This document shows positions 1 to 9,174 of a stretch of DNA of 64,000 nucleotides, piece by piece. The position numbers were made by a program, and so were the translations under genes. The DNA comes from Neoceratodus forsteri (taxonomy: Eukaryota > Chordata > Ceratodontiformes > Ceratodontidae). The stretch spans positions 468,780,001-468,844,000 of the forward strand of contig CM028136.1 in the NCBI GenBank assembly GCA_016271365.2, given 5' to 3'. Below the pieces are notes generated by a model, which had not been told where the DNA came from, made no database searches, and saw nothing but the letters and a program-made list of their open reading frames with translations. Each line of letters opens with the position of its first letter. Positions within the stretch are counted from its first letter, which is position 1.

Positions 1-250
1 CACGTGCCTGCAGGTGGGCAAGCAGGTCCGGGTCCCTGTGCCTCAGGTCCCCATAATGGTGGCGGCACTGCTCTGCCATCCACCCCATACCGGTGGCCTC
101 CTCCAGGGTGTCGGCCGCCTCCTGCCATACTTCACTCCTGGCCCTGTCCAGGGGTGCCTCCCCAAACAAAGCCCCAACATGTGGTTTGACTATGGCTACA
201 AGGTTTGCCAGCTCGATCTGGCTCCACTGCACAGCACACTTCCGCATCAT
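1..250 (-). CDS. Myb/SANT-like DNA-binding protein, N-terminal part (runs off left edge)
   Basis: An open minus-strand frame starts at ATGATGCGG (position 250) and stays open to base 1. In-frame stops lie just upstream of the start. The product opens with MMRKCAVQW and continues with a tryptophan-anchored helix pattern (QW..IELANLV, LFGEAPLDRARSEVWQ, CRHHYGDLRH) typical of the Myb/SANT-like proteins that accompany PIF/Harbinger transposases. Such proteins bind transposon ends and help bring the transposase into the nucleus; that role is family knowledge. The frame has no stop in about 83 codons, so it is less damaged than the Myb-like gene at 1021-2735. It reads away from that gene, so it probably belongs to a second, neighbouring Harbinger element. 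The C-terminus is outside the window, and a bent Myb fold from another transposon family is possible. Confidence 0.55.
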   Translation of the reverse strand, partial: MMRKCAVQWSQIELANLVAIVKPHVGALFGEAPLDRARSEVWQEAADTLEEATGMGWMAEQCRHHYGDLRHRDPDLLAHLQAR

Positions 251-715
251 CTCTGCTGCTCAGTTCAATCAAAATGGCACTCTGCAGTGTGATCCTGCCA
301 CGTGCAGATGCTGCATGGTACAGCGCTGCCATTCCCTATCATGCTGTCACCGAACAGTGCGATAGTGGTGAACCCATGCCTGACGCATGGCGCCTAGGGG
401 TCAAAGGTCGGGCACAGGGTCAAGGGTCTCTGGCGCATGGACAGCCACAGTGCAATTTGGAACCCAATGTGTGTAGCACGATTGGGTGCCTGTGTGCCAC
501 CTCCTGTAGCAGTCTACCGTGCTGTTGCCCCAGTGCGCCTACGATGCCCCAGTGCCACAGCGCCGTATAGGTGAACAGCGCCGTAGCGCCACTGGCACAA
601 TGGTGGCTGTGCCCTGCATTGCCTCCCATGCACAGCAGCATGGTAGGTGCCTGTGGCATCAACCCAGGCATGCGCAGTTAGGTGTGTACTGTGCATGTCA
701 CAGAACTGCACCCTT
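251..715. other. GC-rich spacer between two Harbinger-type units
   Basis: This spacer has no convincing coding frame. It is rich in TG/CA and GC, like the neighbouring Harbinger sequence, and probably holds the 5' end of the element whose Myb-like gene reads leftward from 250. I could not find that element's terminal repeat. Confidence 0.35.
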
Positions 716-772
716 GGCTCAGCATGTTCAACACAATTGCGCAAGCACAACAGCGTGATATTCAGCCGGCAT

Positions 773-871
773 ATGCAAATCAGCTAATCAGCCATTCAAT
801 GGCGCAGTCACTGCATTTGCATCCACTTAAAGATGCGCCTCACCTCATTTGCATGGGTTTGCGCTATAAAA
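773..871 (+). promoter_or_regulatory. Octamer-rich TATA promoter of the Harbinger Myb-like gene
   Basis: Three perfect POU octamers stand at 773-780 (ATGCAAAT), 815-822 (ATTTGCAT) and 847-854 (ATTTGCAT), followed by a TATA box at 865-871 (TATAAAA). The distance from the TATA box to the first putative donor site at 922 fits a short first exon. Octamers are binding sites for POU/Oct factors, so transcription in germ-line or pluripotent cells is a plausible inference. Nothing here proves activity. Confidence 0.65.
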
Positions 872-921
872 GTGAGACATTGGGCTGCACTGGCCATAGT
901 CGGTTACTACAGTCTATTGCG

Positions 922-1012
922 GTGAGTTGCATGCTGTTTGGGAGTGTGGACTGTGGTGTTTTGGACATGCATGGGACTGCACAGTCACAGGTAACACCTG
1001 TCATTCTCACAG
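922..1012 (+). other. Putative 5' UTR intron of the Harbinger Myb-like gene
   Basis: A good donor (GTGAGT at 922-927) and a pyrimidine-containing acceptor (CATTCTCACAG, ending at 1012) bound a 91-bp intron between the TATA box and the ATG at 1021. This is predicted from splice-site motifs only. Confidence 0.5.
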
Positions 1013-1020
1013 GATGAATC

Positions 1021-2735
1021 ATGACCGAGATTGTGGTGGAGGAAGAGGAACAGAGTCGTGGGAGGAAGAGGAGGCCGAATTTCACTAAGGCCGAGACAGA
1101 TGCCCTGTTCGAGGCCTACCTAGACCAGGAGCTGCTTCTCAGTGGATGCCAGGGAACACCACAGGCCCATGCTGCTGCACGGGAGGAGGTGGCACATGCT
1201 GTAAACCTGCATATCAGCCACCAGCGCTCCTTGCAGGAGTGAAAAAATAAGATGGTCACAGACAGGTGGAGGATTAAAGAGAAGGTGGCTGCCATCAGGG
1301 CAGCACAGTCTGCGACAGGTGGGGGACAGCAGGAGGTGCTACGCCTGACCCCACAGGAAGAGCGAGTTGCTGGCAGCATGCAGCGTTGCACCATTGAGGG
1401 TGTTCCGGGTGGTGGATTCCAGACGGGTGGTAGCCCGTCACTGCATGGTAGGTCATGGTCTGTCTATTGGGGGGGGACAGGGTAGGTCACATGCAGTAAT
1501 GCTACTTTTTTTCCCTTACAGCTCCTGAGTATCTGCATGGGTCAGTGGTGGTGGGCTTCTCCACTGAGGCCAGTCACATGTAGATGGAGGAGGGCCCATC
1601 CACCTCCACAGGAATACAGGGGTCAGGGTAACAGCGGGCCCATCTGGATGTCCGGGCTGATGTTGGTGGAGCAGGTGCAGAGGAGGCCCTGCCTGTGTCC
1701 CAGCATGCCAGCGTCCATGGATGTCAGCATGCTAAGACTCAGGATGGTGTCAGATCTGTCACCGATGATGATGGAGCTAATGTCATGGGCAGTGACACGT
1801 GTGTGCCACAGGATGGCCACACAGCAGGTGACATCGCGGCCATGGCTGTGGGTGGTGCTGCTGAGGAGGCCTGCCTGTCATCACAGTCCCAGCCTGTGCC
1901 TGTCAGCACCAGTGGGGCAGCACTGGTGTATGTCCAGGACAGTGGGGCTGTTGCAACCCTTGAGGCGGCACCATTGAGCCCTGCGGAGTGGCAGCTGGAG
2001 GGGCAGCATCAGCAGTCGGCCAATGGCCATGAGGGTACAGTGTCAGGGGACGGCATCAGTGCATCACCTGTGGACATCCCCAGGCCTGGCCCTGGTGTGC
2101 AGTGCCCACCCTCAAGGGGTGATGAGCATCAGGGCCGCGAACACCCTGAGAGACAGCATGCCGATCAGGCAGATGACCTCTTGGATGAGCACTCCCGCAT
2201 ACTGCAAGCATCAGTCAGTCAATCAGCAGATGCGGCTTGTGATGGCAGTGGATGCACTGAGTGTGGCTCTGTGCCAGGCAGAGGAGCATCACAGCAGAGA
2301 TACCGCTCTGCTCCTGGCAGGGATGGACTGGTTGCGGGAAGATGTGACCGCTGCCATTGACAGGCAGACACAGGCATTCACTGCTGTCATGGCCACAATG
2401 GGCACACAATTATTTGCCCATGCATCGCAGACACCATGCAATGCAATGTCCACCCCCCATTCCCGGTGTCATACGACACCATCCTTGTCGACACCGGGTT
2501 CAGCTGTGGGCATCTCGAGCACTCCTGGCTCAGGCATGTTTGGTGTGCTGCAGACCCCTGCATGAGCACGGTCGTGTTCACACAGTGGAACCCCTGGGGG
2601 ACCATCGGTGCCCCCATGAGGCCAGTGGTCAGTCTGTCACTGCTGGCGGGTCTCGGCGGGGCCGTCCACGCATCCGTGGCGGCCGTGGCACTGTGGCATG
2701 TGACGGACCTGTCTTCCAGCGTGGCTACTGTCTGA
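1021..2735 (+). pseudogene. Harbinger Myb/SANT-like DNA-binding protein pseudogene
   Basis: The frame starting at the ATG of 1021 encodes an acidic N-terminus, then a basic RGRKRRPNFTKAETDALFEAY segment typical of the Myb/SANT-like domain of Harbinger accessory proteins. A premature TGA at 1240-1242 is followed in the same frame by a KEKVAAIRAAQSATGGG region. A 74-bp intron (donor GTAGGT at 1448, acceptor ending at 1521) joins to an exon in the correct phase. That exon has a TAG at 1581 and a TAA at 1629, then runs open to about 2215. There a frameshift leads into the AEEHHSRDTALLLAGMDWL region (to 2565), a helical C-terminal segment. A final frame near 2640-2700 gives an AT-hook-like SRRGRPRIRGGRG. 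At least three stops and two frameshifts make it non-functional. The family role is to bind the transposon ends and partner the transposase. Confidence 0.7.
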
Positions 2736-3051
2736 TGCTTCCCTGTGTGCATTGTGTCATTCAGCGGGCAATGCACGGGTGGGTACCCAGCCCTGCATGC
2801 ACACACACAGTCCATCTGCACACCCTCCCGGCTGCTGTCCACAGTCGCATGTGCATGATGATGCCTGCATTGCACTGTACATCACTGTGCAATGGTGCCC
2901 AGCATCTGACACATGCACAATGACAGGCAGTGGGAGTGGTGGTCTGTGGACATGTGTGTGGCTAGGGGTGGTGGTCTGGGTCAGCGTGCCTCCTACCCTT
3001 TGTGCATGTCTGATGAGGTGTGTGTGTGTGTGTGTATGACCGCGTGCCATG
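2736..3051. other. Spacer between the convergent Harbinger genes, with a (TG)n tract
   Basis: Low-complexity TG/CA-rich sequence with a short GT run near 3018-3035. Long open frames here are products of biased composition. It should hold the 3' UTRs of the two convergent genes, but I see no clear polyadenylation signal. Confidence 0.4.
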
Positions 3052-4410
3052 TTAGACCTCACCCATCCCTGGCAGTGTGTGCAGTTCCATGCCCGGCCAC
3101 TTCCCTTTGATGGCATACACCCCTGGTGTGTGTCCATGCGTGTTTGTGGGTTGTGCCTCTGCCACTGGTGGTTGCACATGGTCCCATGACTTACCTGGGT
3201 TGGCTGAAGTGCTCCTCTGTGGCGGTGTCCCGGTGCAGCTTTGCCAGCCGGAGCAGTCGGGGGTCCCGTTGCCCAAGGGGGGCTGCCCATCACCATTGTC
3301 ACCGGCATCCTCATCGTCCCCATCACTGTCCCCCTCTTCGACCTGTACGGTTATCCCACATTCGTTGGCCATGTTGTGCAGGATGCAAAAGGCCAGGAAT
3401 AGCCCGCAGGCCTTTGAGGGGCTGTACTGTAGGGCACCGCCTGAGGTGTCCAGGCAATGGAAATGTGCCTTTAGCATACCGAACACCCGCTTGATGACAT
3501 TGCGTGTGGTGGCATGTGCCTCATTGTAGCGTTGCTGCGATGGGGTCGCGGGCCGCCGGTATGGTGTGAGCAGCCAGGGACGGAGTGGGTATCCACTGTC
3601 ACCTGTGTGTAGAGGGTGGAGGTTAGTTTGGTGATCAGCATTGTCCTGCCCTGGACCAAGTAGGCCACTACCCATGTCACCTCTGACCATGCCCCTCCCA
3701 AGCTCTATGTTTGTACATGTGGTTTGCATACTCACCACTATGTGGCCTGTGGGGATGTCCCCACTCTCAAATCTGTGGCACAGTGCTGACTGGTGCCAGA
3801 TGAAGGCATCATGTGCTCCCCCAGGGTGCATGGCACAGACATTGATTATGCATCCCCTGGCATCACACACCACCTGGCAGTTGATGCTAGCATAGCCCTT
3901 CCAATTAATATATGCGGTCCCCTCAGGGCCAGGTGGTGTGTGGATGGCCAAATGGGTGCAGTCTATTGTCTCTAGCATGCCAGGCATACATGCTACCCTG
4001 TGGAACTCCTGTATGTTTGCTGTGCACTCCGCCGGTGTGCTGGGGAAATGGATGTACTCCGCAGCATGTGGCAGCAGTGTGCTGAGGAATTGGGTGAGGT
4101 GGCATGATGCGGCTGACTGGGTTATACCTGTGGTGTCCTCTGCTGGTCTCTGGAAGGTACCCGTGGCGAGCAAGCACATGCAAGCTGTCACTTTAGTCTC
4201 CACTGACAGATCATGGCTCCGTCATGTGGGTGCCTGCATCACATCACTGCACAGTTCACAGAGCCGCCTGAGAATTGTCTGATTTAGGTGGTACCGGCCC
4301 ACGATCTCAGTATCGCTGTACAGCTCGAAGCTGGTGTGGGTTCGGTACTGCCTGTTGGGGCATACCACCAATGGGCCCTTCCACGGCCGCTCCCCACTGA
4401 TGCTCACCTT
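3052..4410 (-). pseudogene. PIF/Harbinger (HARBI1-type) transposase pseudogene
   Basis: Reading leftward, the product begins near 4410 with the family N-terminus (SDTEIVGRYHLNQ), crosses a TGA at 4222-4224 and continues as a 383-residue frame from 4203. Motifs in that frame are MPGMLETIDCTHLAIHTP (first catalytic Asp, residue 81), KGYASINCQVVCDARG, HDAFIWHQSA, GDSGYPLRPWLLTPYRR (second Asp, residue 202) and ATTRNVIKRVFGMLK. At residue 238 (codon at 3490-3492) the expected catalytic Glu of the DDE triad is Lys, a one-base change. The stop at 4222 is also explained by one change (CGA to TGA). Residues 154-200 are intron-derived: a donor GTGAGT near 3735 and an acceptor ending near 3603 bound about 133 bp. 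The C-terminus is acidic, then Gly/Pro-rich. The family nuclease cuts and pastes the element with 3-bp target duplications. This copy cannot be active. Confidence 0.85.
3603..3735 (-). other. Putative intron in the Harbinger transposase
   Basis: On the minus strand a GTGAGTATG donor and a CTCTACACACAG acceptor flank sequence that interrupts the conserved stretch between GDIPTGHI and GDSGYPL. The intron is 133 bp, not a multiple of three, so simple splicing shifts frame. Either another donor such as GTATGC is used or a small indel has occurred. Confidence 0.5.
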
Positions 4411-5008
4411 CTCACCTCCCTCATTACTGCCTCCATCTGGATGGTGGCACTGGCCATGTCCCTGGCTTGTGTTCACCCCCTCCGGCAGCTGTTTCTGTGT
4501 TCCCCCTGCTGTCCTGGCTGCTACTTCCCCTGCACTGGGAACACCTTCCTGTGGTGGCCTCTGTGCTGTGTGGCACTTCCCCTTTCTGCACTGGCTGTGG
4601 CTCCCCACACCTTCCCTGTGCCTCTCTGTTCAGTGTGCCCTTTCCCTGGCCTGCCCTGTGTGTCCCTCCTGCCCAGTTTGAGTTGATACAGTTCAGCCTC
4701 ATGTACCTTCCCTGTAGCGTTCTTGCGCCTCTCCTTTGTTCCTTTTTATTTTGGCTAATTTCCGCTATCGCTTAACTTCCACTTGCTCCCCTATTTTGCA
4801 TAGTGCATGTTGTTGAATATCACACTGTACCATTTATGCATGGTTCCTCCCCCTTCAGTTGTGCATACATTCATTATCATTGCACTATTGCTCAGCGTGA
4901 TTTGGGGGGCGCATATGCCTCCTACTGAATATCTCAGAATGGCGCATTTTTGGACTTGCACTGGAGCAACCCTATTGCGCATGGTGTAACCCTTTTGACT
5001 ATCTGGGC

Positions 5009-6000
5009 CACGCTCTTTAATTGAATCCATTGATCTACTTCTTAGTAGCTTATGAAGTTGGACAAAACTGAGGGGTCTGAACACATACTGATTCAAAGTA
5101 CAAAAGTATGTTACTCATTTGAACTGTAAGTTTATCCATACTTGTCTGAGTCCAATTGATCAGAAGTGGCAACTAGTGACAAAGAAGAAGATTCGAGTGA
5201 TAACAGTGACATGGTTCTACATGACTGGTATTCAGATTTTGGTTTTTACAGATCTGCATGAGAAGTTAAACAGAACATAGTGTGTGGAGCTGCATGTACT
5301 CCTGTCATGATAGTATGTGGCCATTTTTTGCCAGCTTCATATTTATTCAAAAGAAAACATATTTGTTAATGAATATTTTCATATTAAATATTTATTTGTG
5401 TGATATCAACTACATGGACAGAAACTGATGATTGAGGTTACTGCAGAGTGATATTTTAGTCTGTGTCAGTGATGGGGCTCGAACCAGTGGATGCTTATTA
5501 GTTTGGTATTCACAGCACATAAATGGCATTTAATTCCAGCAGGTGATTATTGTTTGTTTTATTAATTTTAAAAATAAAATTATGCTATGTTGGTTCATGT
5601 TAGGTGACTGATTTTGATGTGGATATGTCAAAACATTACTGATCTTAAATAGGAATGTTGTGTGTGGGGGGAGGGTCATGCTTTGTATTGATAGATGAGT
5701 TGTTGTCTACCAGACCAAATAACAGGCTATGCTCATTTTCTTTCTTAATTTGTCATGAATGTCAGATTTGTTTAGTAATGTAGTGTTTGAATTTGTGAAT
5801 GATCTTAGTACATCCAGCAGACATGGGTTTGAGTTCTACAATATTTCCCAGCATTCTTGGTGCTCCCGAGCAGACCTGAAAACAGGCCCTGTAACTAGTG
5901 GGCCACAACTGGTTACCAAAGAATAACCCAAATAATGAATACAAATACCAAATACACAAATATTTGGGGTCTAAATATAATATTTGGACTGAATATTTGG
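5009..6000. other. AT-rich stretch with no recognised gene
   Basis: I see no coding frame longer than noise and no repeat family I recognise. The sequence is AT-rich, unlike the GC-rich Harbinger to its left. Confidence 0.4.
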
Positions 6001-6180
6001 GAGGCAGTATAGCACAGTGGTTTAAGGCTCTGAGCAAATCTGGAGACCTGGGTTTGAATCCCACAGCTCCCACTTGCATACTGTGTGACTCTGAGCAAGT
6101 CACTTAACTTCCCTGTGCTCCCAGGTCGCACCTGTAAACAAGCTTTCAGCTTAGTGTGCCTCTCCTGGTTAAACAAATGA
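6001..6180 (+). mobile_element. tRNA-derived SINE with MIR-like core
   Basis: RNA polymerase III box A (TAGCACAGTGG, 6010-6020) and box B (GGTTTGAATCC, 6051-6061) are well spaced, as in a tRNA-derived head. The following TGTGTGACTCTGAGCAAGTC and ACTTAACTTCCCTGTGC closely resemble the MIR/CORE-SINE middle region. The 3' part (AGCTTAGTGTGCCTCTCCTGG) is shared with the inverted copy at 27505-27692. It is not a functional tRNA gene. Confidence 0.8.
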
Positions 6181-6277
6181 AAAATGAGTAAAAAATGAAA
6201 TGAGTATTCCCAAATCCCTTCTTTTAGTGCATTAACAGATACCATGTGCCTATGTGAATGAATGAATGCACAGAGTG

Positions 6278-9026
6278 AGCAACCGTGAAGGACAGGGTGG
6301 GTAAGAAAGGGGGAGGAATGACTCTTTATGTAAGGGATAACATAAAAGCAACTGAAATACAGGGAATACAGGGAGGGATGGAGGCACTGTGAGTCATCCT
6401 AGAGATGGGAAACATAGCTGCTATTCACAGTGGCATGATCTACAGACTTCCAGCACAGAGAGAGGAGGTAGACAAGGTTCTGGTGGAAGCCATCCAAAAG
6501 ATGGCAATTCATGGGGAGGTGCTGTTGGTGGGGGACTTCAATTTGCTGGATGTAGATTGGAGCATCCCAGCTGCAGCTTCAGCTACAAGCAGGGACATCC
6601 TGGACTCCCTACAAGGGGTGTTCCTCAGGTAACTAGTAAGAGATCCTACTCATGATGGAGCAATATTGAACTTTGTACTCACGAATGGGGACAGGGTTGC
6701 AGATGTTATGGTGGGTGACAACCCGAGACCAGTGATTATTGTACGGTGTGGTTCAATATAAGTACTGTGGCAGGGTTCAGCCACACAAAGGCAAGGGTTC
6801 TGGACATCAGGAGGGCTGACTTTACAAAGATGGTCAACCACCTCAGGGATGCCCTTGTGGGGGGGGGGGAACTTGAGTGGAGTAGAGGAACAGTGGGTGA
6901 AACTAAAAGGGGCCATAGTAAAGGCAACAAACCTCTATGTTAGGCAAGTAAACAAAAGCAAAAGGAAAAAGAGACCTCTATGGTTCTTAAAAGAGGTGGC
7001 CGGGAAGGTAAGGGTAAAAAAGTTATCACTCAGGAGGTACTGTATAAGGAGACACAGAGGGAGAAGGATAAGGAAGTTTATCAGGAGAAGCAGAGGGAGG
7101 CAGGGGAAGCAGTCAGGAGTGCAAAGGCACAAACAGAAGAGAAACTAGCCCAGGCAGTAAAGAAAGGGGACAAGACATTTTGCAGGTACCTAAGCAAAAG
7201 GAGAAAGACCATGGGAGGGATTGTAATGCTGAGGAGGGAAGAGGGAAGTGTTTGGAGGGGGATCAGGAAAAGGAGACATTCTGAACAAATATTTTTGTTC
7301 AGTATTCACAGAAGAAGGGGAAGGTGAGGGACCACAGATAAGTGACAAGAGCATCAAAGGAAGGGAGGTGGACACCACTCCTTTTACAGAGGAAAGAGAG
7401 TTGTGAAGGTTGGTTGAGAGTTCTCGCAAAACTGAAAGTGGACAAGACAATGGGGCCAGATGGGATACATCCAAGGATACTGAAGGAGCTTAGAGGGGTG
7501 CTGGCTGCACCACTGACAATCCTGTTCCTCCTTTCACTGGAGTTGGGAGTGGTTCTGGAGGACTGGAGGAGGGTAGATGTAGTCTCACTTCACAAAAGTG
7601 GTAGCAGGGAGGAGGCTGGCATCTACAGACCAGTCAGCCTGACTTCAATGGTGGGGAAATTAATGGAATCACTACCAAAGGAAAGGACTGTGGAATATCT
7701 TGAATCCAGCGGCTTACAGGATCCGAGGCAGCATGGATTCACTAGGAGGAAGTCATATCAAACAAATGTGATAGATTTCTTTGACTGGGTGACCATGGAA
7801 TTAGATCAGGGTGGAGTGGTGGATGTGGCCTACCTAGATTTCAATAAGGCCTTCTACACCGTTCCACACAGAAGACTCATAAACAAGCTGGGCAGCCTAG
7901 GAGTGGGTCCTAAGGTGGTAAACTGGTAAGAAATTGGTTGAGGGGTAGATGACAGAGGGTGGTGGTAAATGGAGTTCACTCTGAGGAAGGAAGGGAGGGA
8001 GGGTGATCTGCAGGGTACCATAAGAATCACTACTGGGACTGGTCTTCTTTAATGCCTTTATTAGCAACACTGCAGAGGGGTTTGAAGGGAAGGTATGCCG
8101 TTTTGCAGATGACACAAAGATCTGCAATGGGGTAAACACTCCAGTGGGGATGGAAAAAATAAAGAGAGATCAAAGAAAGCTTGAAGAATGGTCAAGAGTG
8201 TGGCAACTATGTTTCAACATGAAGAATTGCAAAATCATGCACTTGGGGCACAGAAACCTAGGGGTGGAGTACATGAAGGGGGGAGTGGTACTGACAACCA
8301 CCAAACAGGAAAGAGGCTTGGGGGTAATCATATTTGATTACCTAAAAATGGCCAAAGAGTGTGACAAGGCAGTGGGGAGAGCCAGTGGGATTCTAGGGTA
8401 CATAGGAAAGGGTATCACCAGCAGAAAGAAGGAGATGGTGATGCTGCTGTACAAATCATTGGTGAGATCTCATCTGGAGTACTGTGTCCAGTTCTGGAAA
8501 CCACATCTCTGAAAGGGCATAGACAGAGTAGAGGTGACCAGATGAGGGCAACTAAAATGGTGCAGGGCCTGCACCAAAAGCCCTATGAGGAGGGACTAAA
8601 GGACCTTAATATGTACACCCTGGAGGAAAGGAGAAAGGGGGGTATGATAGAGACTTTCAAATACCTCTAGGGTATAAATAAGGCACAAGACAGAAGCATA
8701 TTCCAGAAAAAAAGATGTTCAAGAACAAGGGGTCATGCTATGAAGCTAGAGGGGAGTAGACTCAGGGGAAACGTGAGAATGTAGTTCTTCACAGAAAGGG
8801 TGGTAGATGCATGGAATAGCCTCCCAGCAGAGGTGGTGGAGGCAAACACTGTTACAGAATTCAAGAATGCATGGGATAGGCATAAGGGAACCTTAGTAGT
8901 TAGGAAAAGGAGGGTAAAGCCAAAGATCAACTAGGGTCTGCAGTATTACAGTAGGTAATGAAAATGGGCAGACTGAGTGGGCCAAAAAGTTCTTATCTGA
9001 AATCAAATTTTAAGTTTTTATGTTTC
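6278..9026 (+). mobile_element. CR1-type LINE, 5'-truncated, with ORF2 remnants
   Basis: The element starts inside the endonuclease domain and runs to a CR1-type 3' end (GGGCAGACTGAGTGGGCC, then a decayed TTTTATGTTTCT tail). CR1 elements integrate by target-primed reverse transcription and usually lose their 5' ends, as here. The 3' end abuts the palindrome at 9031. Confidence 0.85.
6300..8930 (+). pseudogene. CR1 ORF2 (endonuclease-reverse transcriptase) pseudogene
   Basis: Endonuclease remnants include GEVLLVGDFNLLDVDW (about 6516-6560) and HTKARVLDIRRADFTKM (from 6782). The reverse transcriptase begins near 7430 with KVDKTMGPDGIHPRILKEL, followed by EDWRRVDVVSLHKSG, YRPVSLTSMVGKLME, QHGFTRR and VAYLDFNKAFYTVPHRR. 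The active-site region reads FADDTKICN near 8105. The thumb/C-terminal part includes QLCFNMKNCKIMHLGHRN, LGVIIFDYLK, ITSRKKEMVMLLYKSLV and LEYCVQFWKP. Several frameshifts and stops (for example at 7929 and 8512) separate these pieces. The frame order and spacing are those of CR1 ORF2. It is dead. Confidence 0.85.
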
Positions 9027-9030
9027 TTAA

Positions 9031-9174
9031 GCAATAATGCATGACAGGGTGAGGTATATCATAGGATATCGTCAGGCCTTGGGCACTTGGGCATGAGGCC
9101 ACAGGCCAAGTGCATCCAACACCCAAGAAGTGAAAATATCCTGTAATATACCTCACCCTGCCGTGCATTATTGC
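9031..9174. repeat. 144-bp palindromic (fold-back) element
   Basis: The arm 9031-9069 (GCAATAATGCATGACAGGG...) pairs with 9136-9174 (...CGTGCATTATTGC) over 39 bp with four mismatches. The inner sequence (CTTGGGCACTTGGGCATGAGGCC against GGCCAAGTGCATCCAACACCCAAG) also pairs loosely, so nearly the whole block can fold into one hairpin. TTAA precedes the left arm, but there is no matching copy on the right. This looks like a MITE or solo fold-back element; I cannot name the family. Confidence 0.7.

Larger units (their letters stand above)
716..5008. mobile_element. PIF/Harbinger DNA transposon, autonomous-type, decayed
   Basis: The left end (GGCTCAGCATGTTCAA, from 716) and the right end read inward (GGCCCAGATAGTCAAAAG, from 5008) form imperfect inverted repeats. 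Both ends carry further matching subterminal blocks: GATATTCAGCCGGCATATGC on the left and GATATTCAGTAGGAGGCATATGCG-like sequence on the right. Between them lie convergent genes, a Myb-like gene (+) and a HARBI1-type transposase (-), the usual two-gene layout of the superfamily. A 3-bp TWA target duplication is expected, but I see no clean one, so the exact ends are uncertain by a few bases. Both genes carry stops, so the element is dead. Confidence 0.75.

Noticed and set aside
2757..3326. 189-codon minus-strand open frame
   Set aside because: It overlaps the TG/CA-rich spacer and the 3' end of the transposase in another frame; composition bias explains it.
6010..6062. tRNA gene suggested by box A and box B
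   Set aside because: The sequence continues into a MIR-like core and has a second dispersed copy; it is a SINE head.
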